Source: Maribacter sedimenticola (GTDB taxonomy: Bacteria > Bacteroidota > Bacteroidia > Flavobacteriales > Flavobacteriaceae). Taken from it: a stretch of DNA of 64,000 nucleotides. Below are positions 1 to 9,809 of this stretch, piece by piece. The translations under genes were made by a program, and so were the position numbers. The stretch is from NCBI RefSeq assembly GCF_900188415.1, contig NZ_FZNV01000001.1:523501-587500 (forward strand). The letters run 5' to 3'. Position 1 is the first letter of the stretch; every line of letters begins with the position of its first letter. The notes under the pieces were generated by a model. The model searched no databases. It worked only from the letters and a program-made list of their open reading frames with translations, and was not told where the DNA came from.

Positions 1-1
1 A

Positions 2-949
2 CCGGGCAGACCAAGTATGGGTTCATGGTTAAGTTATGGTCTTGGCAGTGAGAACGAAAACCTTCCTGCGTTTACAGTATTGTTGTCAAGGGGGTCGGGG
101 AGACCTAATGGGCAGCCTTTATATACCCGCTTATGGGGTAACGGATTTTTACACTCCTTGCACCAAGGTGTACAGTTTAGGGCGGCAAAAGACCCAGTTC
201 TGTACCTGAACGACCCCAAAGGCACTACAGCAGAGGTCAAAAGGGCCATGTTGGATCAATTGGCCGAACTTAATGATCAACATTATCAAGAATCTAACGA
301 TCCGGAAATTCAAAGTAGAATAGCTCAGTATGAAATGGCTTACCGCATGCAGACTTCGGTACCGGATGTTATGGATACAGGGAAGGAACCGGACTATATT
401 TATAAAATGTATGGGTCGGATGCCAAAATTCCCGGTACCTATGCTGCAAATTGCCTTCTTGCAAGGAGACTGGCGGAAAAAGATGTACGGTTCATTCAAT
501 TATACCACATGGGGTGGGATCAACATGATAATTTGCCCGGAGCCATACAGAAACAGGCCAAGGACGTTGATCAAGCATCTGCGGCATTGGTTGCCGATCT
601 TAAACAACGTGGGTTATTGGAAGATACTTTGGTAATTTGGGGAGGAGAATTTGGCCGTACCAATTATTCCCAAGGTCTTTTGACCGATACTACATATGGA
701 CGGGATCATCATCCTAGATGTTTTACTATGTGGATGGCCGGTGGCGGTATAAAACCAGGTATGGTCTATGGTGAAACCGATGAGTTTGGGTATAACATTA
801 TTAAAAACCCCGTGCATGTCCATGATTTTCAGGCAACCATGTTGCATCAGCTGGGCATTGATCATGAAAAATTCACCTATAAATACCAAGGACGTCGTTT
901 TAGACTTACAGATGTGGAAGGTACTGTGGTAAAAGATATTTTAACCTGA
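2..949 (+). CDS. DUF1501 domain-containing protein (5' truncated by window)
   Basis: The reading frame is open to the window edge, so the N-terminus is missing. The visible part begins in the family-typical stretch [20 protein letters not shown] and ends with the conserved C-terminal half, which includes [17 protein letters not shown] and [20 protein letters not shown]1501 proteins are sulfatase/alkaline-phosphatase-fold proteins, usually Tat-exported, and are abundant in planctomycetes beside DUF1549/DUF1553 cytochrome proteins. Their reaction is not established. The stop codon overlaps the next start (TGATG), so the two genes are probably co-translated. The internal ATG at 17 falls inside the conserved region and is unlikely to be the real start. 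Confidence 0.9.
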   Translation, partial: PGRPSMGSWLSYGLGSENENLPAFTVLLSRGSGRPNGQPLYTRLWGNGFLHSLHQGVQFRAAKDPVLYLNDPKGTTAEVKRAMLDQLAELNDQHYQESNDPEIQSRIAQYEMAYRMQTSVPDVMDTGKEPDYIYKMYGSDAKIPGTYAANCLLARRLAEKDVRFIQLYHMGWDQHDNLPGAIQKQAKDVDQASAALVADLKQRGLLEDTLVIWGGEFGRTNYSQGLLTDTTYGRDHHPRCFTMWMAGGGIKPGMVYGETDEFGYNIIKNPVHVHDFQATMLHQLGIDHEKFTYKYQGRRFRLTDVEGTVVKDILT

Positions 950-1983
950 TGAAAAGAAGAACGTTTGTGAAAAATACAGCTATAGCATCGGCAGGTTTGT
1001 TGGGTTGCGGTAATGTTTCCGCTAATATGTGGGCGTATAAGGATGCCATAATAGGTCATGGCACGCATCAATATAAAATAGACCTTAATTGGGGCGCACT
1101 AAACCCCAGTTACTATCCTGTGAATGATTGCCATGAAATGGTTCAAGATTCTAAGGGGCGCATTTTACTTTTGACCAATCACATAAAAAACAACATCATT
1201 GTTTATGACCGAAATGGTAAATTGTTGGAAACGTGGGGGACGGATTACCCCGGTGCGCATGGTTTAACACTGCATGTAGAGAATGGGGAAGATTTTCTTT
1301 ATATAGCGGACAATACGCGACACGAAGTGGTAAAAACGACCATTGATGGTAAAGTGGTACAGGTTTTTACCTATCCTAAAGAATCCGGAAAATATGAATC
1401 CAAAGATCAATACATACCCACGGAAACGGCTATTGCTGACAATGGGGATGTCTATATAGCAGATGGATATGGAGCACAATTTATTATGCGGTACAATGCC
1501 AAGGGAGAATTGCTGCAAACGTTCGGTGGTAAGGGGGATGAGGACCATCTTTTTCAAAATGCACATGGTCTATGTATCGATACCAGAGAGGGAAAGGAAC
1601 CTGAACTTTTGATTACGGCCAGAAAGCAAAATAAGTTAAAACGGTTTACCATGGATGGTGAGTTTATAGCCAGTATACCTTTGCCAGGGGCATATATCTG
1701 CAGACCGGTCATTAAAGGGGATACTATTTATTTGGCAACAATATGGTCTGGGGATGGTTCTAATGGCACAGGATTTATCTCAATTCTTAACCGGGACAAT
1801 CAATTGATCTCTGCACCGGGAGGATGTGCTCCGGTTTATGAAAATGGCCAGTTAAGACCTATGTATCAAGCAGTGAAGGTCTTTACCCACCCCCATGATG
1901 TATGTGTGGATGACGATGAAAATATCTATGTGGCACAGTGGAATTCAGGAAAAACCTATCCCATTAAATTAAATAGAATATAG
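949..1983 (+). CDS. Tat-exported NHL-type beta-propeller protein
   Basis: This is a 344-aa protein with an N-terminal twin-arginine signal (MKRRTFVKN followed by a hydrophobic stretch), so it is predicted to be exported folded. The body has repeated NHL-like blades: HEMVQDSKGRILLLTNH, AHGLTLHVENGEDFLYIAD, ETAIADNGDVYIADGYG, HGLCIDTREG and HPHDVCVDDDENIYVAQ. These suggest a six-bladed propeller of the peptidylglycine-lyase-like kind. Such propellers bind or process extracellular substrates, but no catalytic assignment is possible here. It overlaps the DUF1501 gene by one base and precedes a lipoprotein gene by one base, which indicates a tight operon. Confidence 0.85.
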   Translation: MKRRTFVKNTAIASAGLLGCGNVSANMWAYKDAIIGHGTHQYKIDLNWGALNPSYYPVNDCHEMVQDSKGRILLLTNHIKNNIIVYDRNGKLLETWGTDYPGAHGLTLHVENGEDFLYIADNTRHEVVKTTIDGKVVQVFTYPKESGKYESKDQYIPTETAIADNGDVYIADGYGAQFIMRYNAKGELLQTFGGKGDEDHLFQNAHGLCIDTREGKEPELLITARKQNKLKRFTMDGEFIASIPLPGAYICRPVIKGDTIYLATIWSGDGSNGTGFISILNRDNQLISAPGGCAPVYENGQLRPMYQAVKVFTHPHDVCVDDDENIYVAQWNSGKTYPIKLNRI

Positions 1984-1984
1984 C

Positions 1985-2785
1985 ATGCGCGTAACCCTAT
2001 TGGTATTACTATTTGCAGTAATTAATAATGCATGTGTTTCGCCGGATAATGCGCATGCCCCTACCGATCAGTTTGTGCTTTCATCACCACAGATTCAAAC
2101 AACCCACGTACTTTTTGATTCGGTTACCACGGTCAGCTTAAATTTTGATTTTACAGGCGCCATCATCAAATATTCCTTGGACGGTAACCCGGTGAAAAGG
2201 AATTCCAAAGTTTATGATGAACCTTTGCAAATCAAGAACAATACCACTATTAATGCCAAAGTTTACCATAAGGATTATCAGGAAAGCGATCAGGTGCATT
2301 TGCAAGTGGTCAAGGTAAACAGGAACAATAAAATTGAGCAAATTGATCTAGATCCTAAGCCTAATGAAAAATATCCTGGGTCTGGTGTTAAGGGGTTGAT
2401 AGATTTTAAAAAGGGTTCCGGACATTTTTCCAATGATCCGCAATGGATGGGTTTTCAGACAGATAGCATTAAGGTTTCAATGAAATTTAAGGATAATATT
2501 GAGGTTTCCGCATTGGTACTAAGTACCCTAACCGACCAGGCTAGTTGGATATTTGCTCCGGCCAGGCTGGCCGTATACCATAAAAATAAACTTGTAGGCA
2601 ATATGTTTTTTCCTAAAAGTAATTTGCCGGGCAATGAAGGGACTACATTTTTAAATGTTCCTGTTAAAAAGGAAACATACCGCGAATTAAGTTTGGTAAT
2701 TTATGGGTTGCCCCAAATACCGGAGTGGCATCAAGGAAAGGGTACCACGCCGTGGTTCTTTATGGACGAAATTATAATTCAATAA
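1985..2785 (+). CDS. Lipoprotein with chitobiase-C-like and discoidin-like domains
   Basis: The 266-aa product starts with a hydrophobic signal ending in NNAC, a plausible lipobox, so it is probably a lipoprotein. Residues of about 45-110 resemble the chitobiase/hexosaminidase C-terminal (CHB_HEX_C) fold (IIKYSLDGNPV, then INAKVYHKDYQESD). The rest resembles an F5/8-type carbohydrate-binding beta-sandwich (PNEKYPGSGVKGLIDFKKGS, SWIFAPARL, WFFMDEIII). The same two-domain block recurs at the C-terminus of the next gene. It carries no recognisable catalytic residues, so a substrate-binding role in the surrounding module is inferred. Confidence 0.75.
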   Translation: MRVTLLVLLFAVINNACVSPDNAHAPTDQFVLSSPQIQTTHVLFDSVTTVSLNFDFTGAIIKYSLDGNPVKRNSKVYDEPLQIKNNTTINAKVYHKDYQESDQVHLQVVKVNRNNKIEQIDLDPKPNEKYPGSGVKGLIDFKKGSGHFSNDPQWMGFQTDSIKVSMKFKDNIEVSALVLSTLTDQASWIFAPARLAVYHKNKLVGNMFFPKSNLPGNEGTTFLNVPVKKETYRELSLVIYGLPQIPEWHQGKGTTPWFFMDEIIIQ

Positions 2786-2786
2786 C

Positions 2787-4844
2787 ATGATGCTCTTGGA
2801 AATACAAATTGGCCATCTTCATCCACTTTTGGTGCATTTACCCATCGGCATCATTTTACTGGCCTTTTTATTGGAAATATACAGTAGGTTCAAACCTAAC
2901 AAATCCTTTAGGGAAAGTATTGAATTTACCTTATTTGTTGCCGTGGTTTCCGCACTTCTATCCTTGGCAACAGGATGGTTGTTGGGAGAGGAAGGAGGTT
3001 ATGAAGAGCAAGCACTTTTTCTTCATAGGTGGATGGCCGTTTCATTTACCGTTGCAACCATACTGTTGTACTTGGTTAAAAGAAGTACCAACCTAAAGCT
3101 CCAAAAATTGTATTTGCCCCTATTTTTTGTCGTGTTGATATGTATTGGAGTAACAGGGCATTTTGGCGGTAATATGACCCATGGGGAAGATTATTTATTT
3201 ATGGAAGAGGATAAGGAAATTGTAATTACCAATATACAAGAAGCCCAGGTCTATGCACATATTGTACAGCCAATTCTTGACGGTAAATGTGTAAGTTGCC
3301 ATAATTCCAAAAAAGCCAAAGGAGGTTTGATCATGGATTCACCCGCAGATTTATTGAAAGGTGGAGATAATGGTATTTTGTTCGATACGAATACAAATAA
3401 TGGCACGTCTCTTTTTTTTGAACGTATACATTTGCCTCTGGAAAACGAGGAACATATGCCGCCCAAGGGCAAGGTTCAGTTGACCGATAATGAAAAGGAT
3501 ATATTGGTTTGGTGGATAGCACATGGTAATTGCTTTGATTGCCAGGTGAAACAATTACCTGCCAAAGAAAGAATTGCGTCCATTCTTAACACATTGGAAC
3601 AGGATACATCCGCAGTTGCCATACTTTCTAGTAAGGCAGAAAAAGTACCAAAGGAATGGTTGACGGAAATTAGGGGAATGGGTATTTCCGTTCAGACTCT
3701 TTCAGCGCACAATCCGTTATTGCAAGTGTCAATGTCCGGTTTGGATACAATTACCAAAAACCATTTAAAATCCTTAAAGCAATATGCGGCCAACGTTATT
3801 GAATTAGACCTAGGTTTTACCAATTTTAATGATGGGTTAATGGCCCAGATTAAGCCGTTCAAAAATTTAATAAAGTTGAAGTTGCAGGGCACCCATATTA
3901 CCGATGCCATTGGGGATGACCTTAAGGAATTTGAATTACTAGAATCCCTAAATCTCTATGGTACCGGTGTTACCGATAAAGTATTTCAACATCTTACGGA
4001 TATTAAGAGCCTTAAAAACGTGTATTTATGGAAAACCAGTGTATCCAATGAGGGAATTGCCCAATTTCAGGCAAAACACCCCAAAACAAATGTTCAGTTG
4101 CTTGATGGTGAGTTGTTCAGGGCAACCGTGTTAGATCCACCGGTTATTAAGGGTGAATCTAACTTTTTTAAGGATAGTTTGGCTATTACAATAGAAAGTC
4201 TTTTTGACGATGCCAGTATTTATTATACTTTGGATGGTTCCCTGCCCACCGAAAAATCCCATAAATACAAGGATTATTTAATGTTGTCCAATACCGCCAA
4301 GATAAGGGCAATTGCAATCAAAGAAGATTGGAAACCTAGTTCAATAGCGGAAAGCACGTTCATTAAAAATAATATTGAGTATGAACAAGTTTCCTTGCTC
4401 ACACAACCCAATGAGAAATATGCGGGACAAAAAGGTGTTACCTTAATGGACCAAAAACGGGGGTCCATCAATTTTGTAGATGGTAATTGGTTGGGGTTTG
4501 AAGGCAAACACCTGAAAACCATAATTGAATTGAAAGAATTATCACCTATCTCAAAAGTTTCGGTCGGGGCATTGTCCGCACCTTCTAGTTGGATTTTTTA
4601 TCCAACGGCATTCACCATTTCCATATCTAACGATGGTGTCAATTATAAAAAGGTAGGAAAGAAAAATATGGGTATGGAAAGCCCTAATGCAGAGGTAAAA
4701 CTTACTTTTTTTGAATTGGGACTTGAACCGGTGGAGGCTAAATTCGTTAAATTGGAAATTCAAAGCCCATTAAAAAACCCTAGTTGGCATACGGAACCAG
4801 GGGGCAAAAGCTGGATTTTTATAGATGAAATTGTTTTGAACTAA
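2787..4844 (+). CDS. DUF2231 membrane protein with c-type cytochrome, LRR and binding domains
   Basis: This 685-aa protein is modular. Residues 1-135 hold four hydrophobic segments of the DUF2231 type (HLHPLLVHLPIGIILLAF). A planctomycete-type cytochrome c motif follows, with C168-V-S-C171-H172 and a downstream HMPPKG that could supply an axial methionine. Leucine-rich-repeat-like segments occupy about 300-440. A chitobiase-C-like domain and a discoidin-like domain fill the C-terminus and match the preceding lipoprotein. Related planctomycete proteins sit in DUF1553/DUF1501 clusters and are thought to handle electrons in sugar breakdown, but the function is unproven. ATG codons at 2787 and 2790 are both possible starts. 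Confidence 0.85.
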   Translation: MMLLEIQIGHLHPLLVHLPIGIILLAFLLEIYSRFKPNKSFRESIEFTLFVAVVSALLSLATGWLLGEEGGYEEQALFLHRWMAVSFTVATILLYLVKRSTNLKLQKLYLPLFFVVLICIGVTGHFGGNMTHGEDYLFMEEDKEIVITNIQEAQVYAHIVQPILDGKCVSCHNSKKAKGGLIMDSPADLLKGGDNGILFDTNTNNGTSLFFERIHLPLENEEHMPPKGKVQLTDNEKDILVWWIAHGNCFDCQVKQLPAKERIASILNTLEQDTSAVAILSSKAEKVPKEWLTEIRGMGISVQTLSAHNPLLQVSMSGLDTITKNHLKSLKQYAANVIELDLGFTNFNDGLMAQIKPFKNLIKLKLQGTHITDAIGDDLKEFELLESLNLYGTGVTDKVFQHLTDIKSLKNVYLWKTSVSNEGIAQFQAKHPKTNVQLLDGELFRATVLDPPVIKGESNFFKDSLAITIESLFDDASIYYTLDGSLPTEKSHKYKDYLMLSNTAKIRAIAIKEDWKPSSIAESTFIKNNIEYEQVSLLTQPNEKYAGQKGVTLMDQKRGSINFVDGNWLGFEGKHLKTIIELKELSPISKVSVGALSAPSSWIFYPTAFTISISNDGVNYKKVGKKNMGMESPNAEVKLTFFELGLEPVEAKFVKLEIQSPLKNPSWHTEPGGKSWIFIDEIVLN

Positions 4845-4925
4845 TTCTTGTTGCCATAGTTGCTTTTGAACAAGTCTGCCATTACTAGTCGATAGTCGTT
4901 AGTATTGGTCTTTAAAACCTATAAA

Positions 4926-6356
4926 ATGAAGATAATTTTAAAATATACAGTGTTATTAATGCTATGCATTGCACAGAATATTTATGGGCAAAAAGTTGCA
5001 CAGCAACGTAACGTACCCAATGTCATCCTAATTTTTACGGATGACCAAGGTTATAACGATGTAGGTATATTTGGTGCTACGGACATTGCAACTCCCCATT
5101 TGGACCAAATGGCTAGGGATGGTGCCAAGCTTACCAGTTTTTATGCAGCGCAGGCCGTATGTTCTGCTTCAAGAGCTGCAATACTAACGGGTTGTTACCC
5201 TAATAGAATAGGAATTCACAATGCCTTTATGCCCAATAGTAAAAAGGGACTGAATACCCAGGAAACTACCTTGGCGGAAATGTTCAAGGCCAAAGGATAT
5301 GCAACCGCTATTTTTGGAAAATGGCATTTGGGAGACCAAGAACAATTTATGCCCAATAACCACGGGTTTGATGAATATTTTGGTATACCCTATTCTAACG
5401 ATATGTGGCCTTTACACCCGCAACAGGGACCAATTTTTGACTTTGGGCCCTTACCGCTATATGAAAATACCACCGTATTGAAAACATTGACGGATCAGAC
5501 CGAGCTAACTACCCAGATTACGGAGCGCAGTGTAGATTTTATTCACCGTAATGCGGACAATCCGTTTTTCCTTTACGTGCCGCACCCACAGCCCCATGTT
5601 CCACTTTTTGTCTCGGATAAGTTTAAAGGAAAATCAGGTAGGGGATTATATGGTGATGTAATAATGGAAATTGACTGGTCTGTAGGTGAAATTCTAAAGG
5701 CAGTGGAAGAAAATGGACTTACTAAAAATACCCTAATTATTTTTACATCGGATAACGGTCCTTGGTTGGCTTATGGAAATCATTCAGGAAGCGCATTTCC
5801 TTTTAGGGAAGGTAAGGGTACCGCATGGGAAGGTGGACAAAGGGAACCGTTTATCATTAAATATCCTGGACACATTAAAGCCGGTACAACTATTGACGCT
5901 CCGGTCATGGCCATTGATATATTGCCCACACTAGCGGAAATTTGTCAAGCAGATTTACCCAATACCGTTATTGATGGTCGCAGTGCTTGGCCTTTGCTAA
6001 CAGGTATAACCAATGAGAGTCCGCAGAAAGCGTATTTCTTTTATTATCGGGTCAATGAATTGTTCGGTGTCAGATATGGAAAATGGAAATTATACTTTCC
6101 GCATACCTATAGGACAATGAATGGTCAAAAAGCGGGTAAGGATGGTTTGCCCGGTGAGTACAAAATGGTAGATTTGAAGGAAATTGAACTGTATGATCTG
6201 GAGTCCGATGCGTCTGAACTAAAAAATGTAGCCTCGGAATATCCCAAAGTAGTGACCAAAATAATGGAATTGGCAGATGATATGCGTTCAAGGCTAGGAG
6301 ATTCTCTTTTGGGTATGGAAGGCACCGAAACAAGGAAAGCGGGAGAAGTGAAATGA
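4926..6356 (+). CDS. Secreted type I sulfatase (S1 family)
   Basis: The protein is 476 aa from the ATG at 4926, which opens a clear signal peptide (MKIILKYTVLLMLCIAQNIYG). An in-frame TTG at 4905 would only place seven polar residues before it. The sulfatase core is intact: N-terminal metal-binding IFTDDQGYND, the formylglycine motif C79-S-A-S-R, the GKWHLG motif, and FTSDNGPW further on. The C79 cysteine (alanine variant of the CxPSR motif) would be converted to formylglycine by a maturase not present in this window. Sulfatases of this type remove sulfate esters from polysaccharides such as algal glycans. The particular substrate cannot be read from the sequence. Confidence 0.92.
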   Translation: MKIILKYTVLLMLCIAQNIYGQKVAQQRNVPNVILIFTDDQGYNDVGIFGATDIATPHLDQMARDGAKLTSFYAAQAVCSASRAAILTGCYPNRIGIHNAFMPNSKKGLNTQETTLAEMFKAKGYATAIFGKWHLGDQEQFMPNNHGFDEYFGIPYSNDMWPLHPQQGPIFDFGPLPLYENTTVLKTLTDQTELTTQITERSVDFIHRNADNPFFLYVPHPQPHVPLFVSDKFKGKSGRGLYGDVIMEIDWSVGEILKAVEENGLTKNTLIIFTSDNGPWLAYGNHSGSAFPFREGKGTAWEGGQREPFIIKYPGHIKAGTTIDAPVMAIDILPTLAEICQADLPNTVIDGRSAWPLLTGITNESPQKAYFFYYRVNELFGVRYGKWKLYFPHTYRTMNGQKAGKDGLPGEYKMVDLKEIELYDLESDASELKNVASEYPKVVTKIMELADDMRSRLGDSLLGMEGTETRKAGEVK

Positions 6357-7066
6357 ACAAACCATTTAAGTTTAAACAGTTTACGGTACATCAAGACCGT
6401 TGTGCCATGAAAATAGGAACCGACGGGGTCTTACTTGGGGCTTGGACCAAAGTTGAACATCAACCTGAATCTATTCTTGATATTGGCGCAGGTACCGGAA
6501 TTATAGCATTGATGTTGGCCCAACGTAGCAATGCAGAGGTTATAGATGCCATAGAAATAGATCCAGAAGCGTATGAACAATGTGTTGATAATTTTGAACG
6601 GTCACCTTGGGGCGATCGTCTTTATTGTTACCATGCGGGGTTAGACGAGTTCATGGATGAAATTGATGATGAATATGAAATTATCGTCTGTAATCCTCCT
6701 TTTTATATTGAAAATGTCACCTCTGGAAACCTTCAAAGAGACCAAGCTAGGCAAAATGGATATCTTCCTTTTGATGTTTTGTTGGCAGGGGTACAGGCAC
6801 TTTTGGCCAATAATGGTACGTTTACCACTATTATTCCCTTTAAGGAAGAAGAAGCGTTTGTGCGATTAGCGGCTACTTTTGGATTACATCCCAAACAATG
6901 CCTACATGTAAAAGGAAATGCCAATGCACCGATCAAACGTAGCTTGTTGGCATTTGTAAAACAGAAACACCAATGTACCGTTCAAGAACTCATTATTGAG
7001 ACGGAGCGGCATCGATATACGGAAGATTACATAGCGCTCACTCAAGCATTTTATTTAAAAATGTAA
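6353..7066 (+). CDS. trmN6: tRNA1(Val) (adenine(37)-N6)-methyltransferase
   Basis: This 237-aa class I methyltransferase opens with FKFKQFTVHQDRCAMKIGTDG, typical of the YfiC/TrmN6 family. It carries the SAM-binding DIGAGTGIIALMLAQR loop and the catalytic N114-P-P-F117 motif used for N6-adenine methylation. The enzyme modifies A37 of tRNA1(Val). It shares a four-base ATGA overlap with the upstream sulfatase, so its translation may be coupled to that gene even though the functions are unrelated. The family assignment is firm; the substrate is by homology only. Confidence 0.9.
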   Translation: MNKPFKFKQFTVHQDRCAMKIGTDGVLLGAWTKVEHQPESILDIGAGTGIIALMLAQRSNAEVIDAIEIDPEAYEQCVDNFERSPWGDRLYCYHAGLDEFMDEIDDEYEIIVCNPPFYIENVTSGNLQRDQARQNGYLPFDVLLAGVQALLANNGTFTTIIPFKEEEAFVRLAATFGLHPKQCLHVKGNANAPIKRSLLAFVKQKHQCTVQELIIETERHRYTEDYIALTQAFYLKM

Positions 7067-7121
7067 CTTTATCCTTGTGTAATGTTATATTTTTTGATTT
7101 ACCTTTATTAAAAGATTTGTT

Positions 7122-8300
7122 ATGAGACCCGATTTGTTTGAAGCGCCCGATTATTACAATTTGGACGACCTTTTTTCCCAAGAACATTTATTAGTACGTG
7201 ATGCCGCCCGCCAATGGGTCAAAAGAGATGTTTCTCCAATTATTGAAGAATATGCTCAAAAAGCGGAATTTCCTAAACAGATAATTAGTGGCTTGGCAGA
7301 AATTGGGGCATTTGGACCTTATATTCCTGAAGAGTATGGTGGGGCCGGTTTGGATCAGATCAGTTACGGACTTATTATGCAGGAAATTGAAAGGGGAGAT
7401 AGTGGGGTGCGCTCCACGGCTTCCGTGCAGTCGTCTTTGGTCATGTACCCTATTTATACTTATGGAACAGAGGCGCAACGCAAAAAATACCTTCCTAAAT
7501 TGGCCGCCGGTGAATGGATGGGGTCTTTTGGATTAACTGAGCCAAACCATGGTTCCAATCCAAGTGGTATGGAAACCAAGTTCAAGGATATGGGTGACCA
7601 CTACCTTCTTAACGGTGCCAAACTGTGGATTTCCAATTCTCCTTTTTGTGATATAGCTGTCGTCTGGGCAAAAAATGAGGAGGGTAGGATCCATGGCTTG
7701 ATCGTGGAACGTGGCATGGAAGGTTTTACCACCCCGGAAACACATAACAAATGGTCATTAAGGGCATCGGCGACCGGAGAGCTGATATTTGATAACGTTA
7801 AAGTACCCAAAGAAAACTTATTGCCCAATAAAACAGGGTTAGGCGCACCTTTAGGTTGTTTGGATTCCGCCAGATTCGGTATTGCATGGGGAGCCATTGG
7901 TGCTGCAATGGATTGTTATGATACCGCTTTGCGTTATGCCAAAGAGCGTATTCAATTTGGAAAACCAATAGCGGCAACCCAATTGCAACAAAAGAAATTG
8001 GCCGAAATGATTACTGAAATTACGAAAGCACAATTATTGGCGTTCCGTTTAGGACAACTTAAAAATGAGGGTAGGGCAACTACCGCACAAATTTCAATGG
8101 CCAAAAGGAACAATGTGGAAATGGCAATAAAAATTGCCCGTGAGGCAAGACAGGTCCTTGGAGGCATGGGTATTACAGGGGAATATAGTATTATGCGCCA
8201 CATGATGAACTTGGAAAGTGTCATTACCTATGAAGGTACCCATGATATTCATTTATTGATTACGGGTGCAGATATTACGGGTATGCCCGCTTTTAAATAA
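7122..8300 (+). CDS. Acyl-CoA dehydrogenase, glutaryl-CoA dehydrogenase type
   Basis: The 392-aa flavoprotein has the hallmarks of glutaryl-CoA dehydrogenase: EIERGDSGVRSTASVQSSLV, FGLTEPNHGSNPSGMETK, and the C-terminal catalytic block around E371 (TYEGTHDIH). It would oxidise and decarboxylate glutaryl-CoA to crotonyl-CoA in lysine/tryptophan catabolism, using FAD and electron-transfer flavoprotein. The length is normal for the family. It is a single-gene unit, followed by two hairpins at 8357-8426, the second of which looks like a terminator. No other glutarate pathway genes are nearby. Confidence 0.92.
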   Translation: MRPDLFEAPDYYNLDDLFSQEHLLVRDAARQWVKRDVSPIIEEYAQKAEFPKQIISGLAEIGAFGPYIPEEYGGAGLDQISYGLIMQEIERGDSGVRSTASVQSSLVMYPIYTYGTEAQRKKYLPKLAAGEWMGSFGLTEPNHGSNPSGMETKFKDMGDHYLLNGAKLWISNSPFCDIAVVWAKNEEGRIHGLIVERGMEGFTTPETHNKWSLRASATGELIFDNVKVPKENLLPNKTGLGAPLGCLDSARFGIAWGAIGAAMDCYDTALRYAKERIQFGKPIAATQLQQKKLAEMITEITKAQLLAFRLGQLKNEGRATTAQISMAKRNNVEMAIKIAREARQVLGGMGITGEYSIMRHMMNLESVITYEGTHDIHLLITGADITGMPAFK

Positions 8301-8356
8301 TATAACTTTATGGTTTCATTGTCATAACTTAATTTTTTAATGGCATTTATACCTTG

Positions 8357-8426
8357 CATGAACACAAGTTAAGATGTGTTCATGTTGATGAAATAGTTCA
8401 GGGCCAATGGAAACATTGGCCCTTTT
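8357..8426 (+). terminator. Inverted repeat followed by rho-independent terminator
   Basis: A perfect 9-bp inverted repeat (CATGAACAC at 8357-8365, GTGTTCATG at 8376-8384) is followed by a strong hairpin, GGGCCAATG-gaaa-CATTGGCCC at 8401-8422, with a TTTT run. It lies between the acyl-CoA dehydrogenase and the convergent beta-glucosidase gene and would end the former. Confidence 0.75.
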
Positions 8427-8439
8427 GATTACAAGTATG

Positions 8440-9786
8440 TTATTTTTCTAAAAATTGAGCAAACCACTTGCCGGATGTTTTAATGGTTCTTCTTAAACTT
8501 TTAAAATCAATATGAACCAAGCCAAATCTTGCATGATACCCTTCTGCCCATTCAAAATTATCGGTCAAGGTCCAAATAAAATAACCATGCACGTTTAACC
8601 CATTTTGTTGGGCTTTATGCACTTGCAGGATATGGTCCTGTAAAAATTGCAGTCGTTGTTGGTCGTCCACATTTCCGTTCTTTACAACATCCTTAAACGC
8701 TGCGCCATTTTCTGTAATAAAGATTTTTTTTATTTGGGAATACGCACTGAATTTTTCTATGATATGGAAAATACTTGGCGGGTACACCTCCCAATCCATT
8801 AATGTAGTTTTTACGTTACGTTTGCTGGCCTTTACGATTTTGGCATGTAGATAAGGAACAAAAAAACTATGTTTTACCTTTTCCCGAGTATAGTTCTGTA
8901 ATCCTATAAAGTCAAAATTGAACTTGCAATCGTTCATGTCGTTAGGTTGTATGAAGGGTCGTAAACGTTTTAATACGGGGGCATCACTTATTGGATAGCC
9001 CAATCCCAATGCGGGTTCTATGAATAATCTGTTCAATAATGCATCGGCCTTGACAGCGGCATGCCGGTCTCTTTTAGTATTTCTGTAGGCTGATATTTGT
9101 GAGCAGGAAAAAGTGGTGCCTATTAGGGCGTTGGGCACTAACCTTTTTAAAATTTTAGCACCCATTGCTTGGCAGAGTACGGCATGGTGCACTGCAGGAA
9201 GAAAATTTTTCAATCCTTTTTTTCCAGGAGCATGTACGCCTAAAAAATATCCAGCACCGGTAAAGACCATTGGTTCGTTCAATACCATCCAATGTTTTAC
9301 CTGATCGCCAAAGGCCATTGCACATACTGTCGTAAATTCCGTAAACCAATCTATTATTTTCCTATTGGTCCATCCGCCCTTATCCTCAAGTGCTTGGGGC
9401 AAATCCCAATGATATAGGGTTACCCAAGGTTCTATACCATGTTCTAAACAACATGCTATCACCTTTTTATAGAATACAATTCCTTGTTCGTTTACCGTGC
9501 CAATTCCATTAGGTAAGATACGTGTCCATGAAATTGAGAACCTAAAATTTTTGATGTTCATAGATTTCATCAAAAGGATATCTTCCTCATACCGGTGATA
9601 AAAATCACAGGCAATATCTGCTTGGTCACCATTACGTATAGTATTTTCTTTTTTGGTAAAGATGTCCCAAATAGAGGGTCCTTTTCCATGGCCCAAACTT
9701 TCTCCCTCTATTTGAAATGCGGCAGTGGACACTCCCCAAACAAAGTCTTTACCAAAATGGGAAGCGCTCAATGTTGACTTTGCCAT
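8440..9786 (-). CDS. Beta-glucosidase, glycoside hydrolase family 1
   Basis: This 448-aa protein has both GH1 catalytic motifs: the acid/base in N170-E171-P172 and the nucleophile in I-T-E359-N-G. It also has the N-terminal signature FVWGVSTAAFQIEG and the aglycone-region WTLTDNFEWAEGY. No signal peptide is visible, so it acts in the cytoplasm. It should hydrolyse beta-glucosides or related glycosides; the sugar preference is not readable. It begins 23 bases after the glycosyltransferase stop and is the last gene of a minus-strand operon running 11790 to 8440. Confidence 0.93.
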   Translation of the reverse strand: MAKSTLSASHFGKDFVWGVSTAAFQIEGESLGHGKGPSIWDIFTKKENTIRNGDQADIACDFYHRYEEDILLMKSMNIKNFRFSISWTRILPNGIGTVNEQGIVFYKKVIACCLEHGIEPWVTLYHWDLPQALEDKGGWTNRKIIDWFTEFTTVCAMAFGDQVKHWMVLNEPMVFTGAGYFLGVHAPGKKGLKNFLPAVHHAVLCQAMGAKILKRLVPNALIGTTFSCSQISAYRNTKRDRHAAVKADALLNRLFIEPALGLGYPISDAPVLKRLRPFIQPNDMNDCKFNFDFIGLQNYTREKVKHSFFVPYLHAKIVKASKRNVKTTLMDWEVYPPSIFHIIEKFSAYSQIKKIFITENGAAFKDVVKNGNVDDQQRLQFLQDHILQVHKAQQNGLNVHGYFIWTLTDNFEWAEGYHARFGLVHIDFKSLRRTIKTSGKWFAQFLEK

Positions 9787-9809
9787 GTGCTATAAACTTG
9801 TACCTGAAT

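Noticed and set aside
4905-4925. TTG start extending the sulfatase by seven residues
   Set aside because: The signal peptide begins naturally at the ATG at 4926, and the added residues are not part of it.
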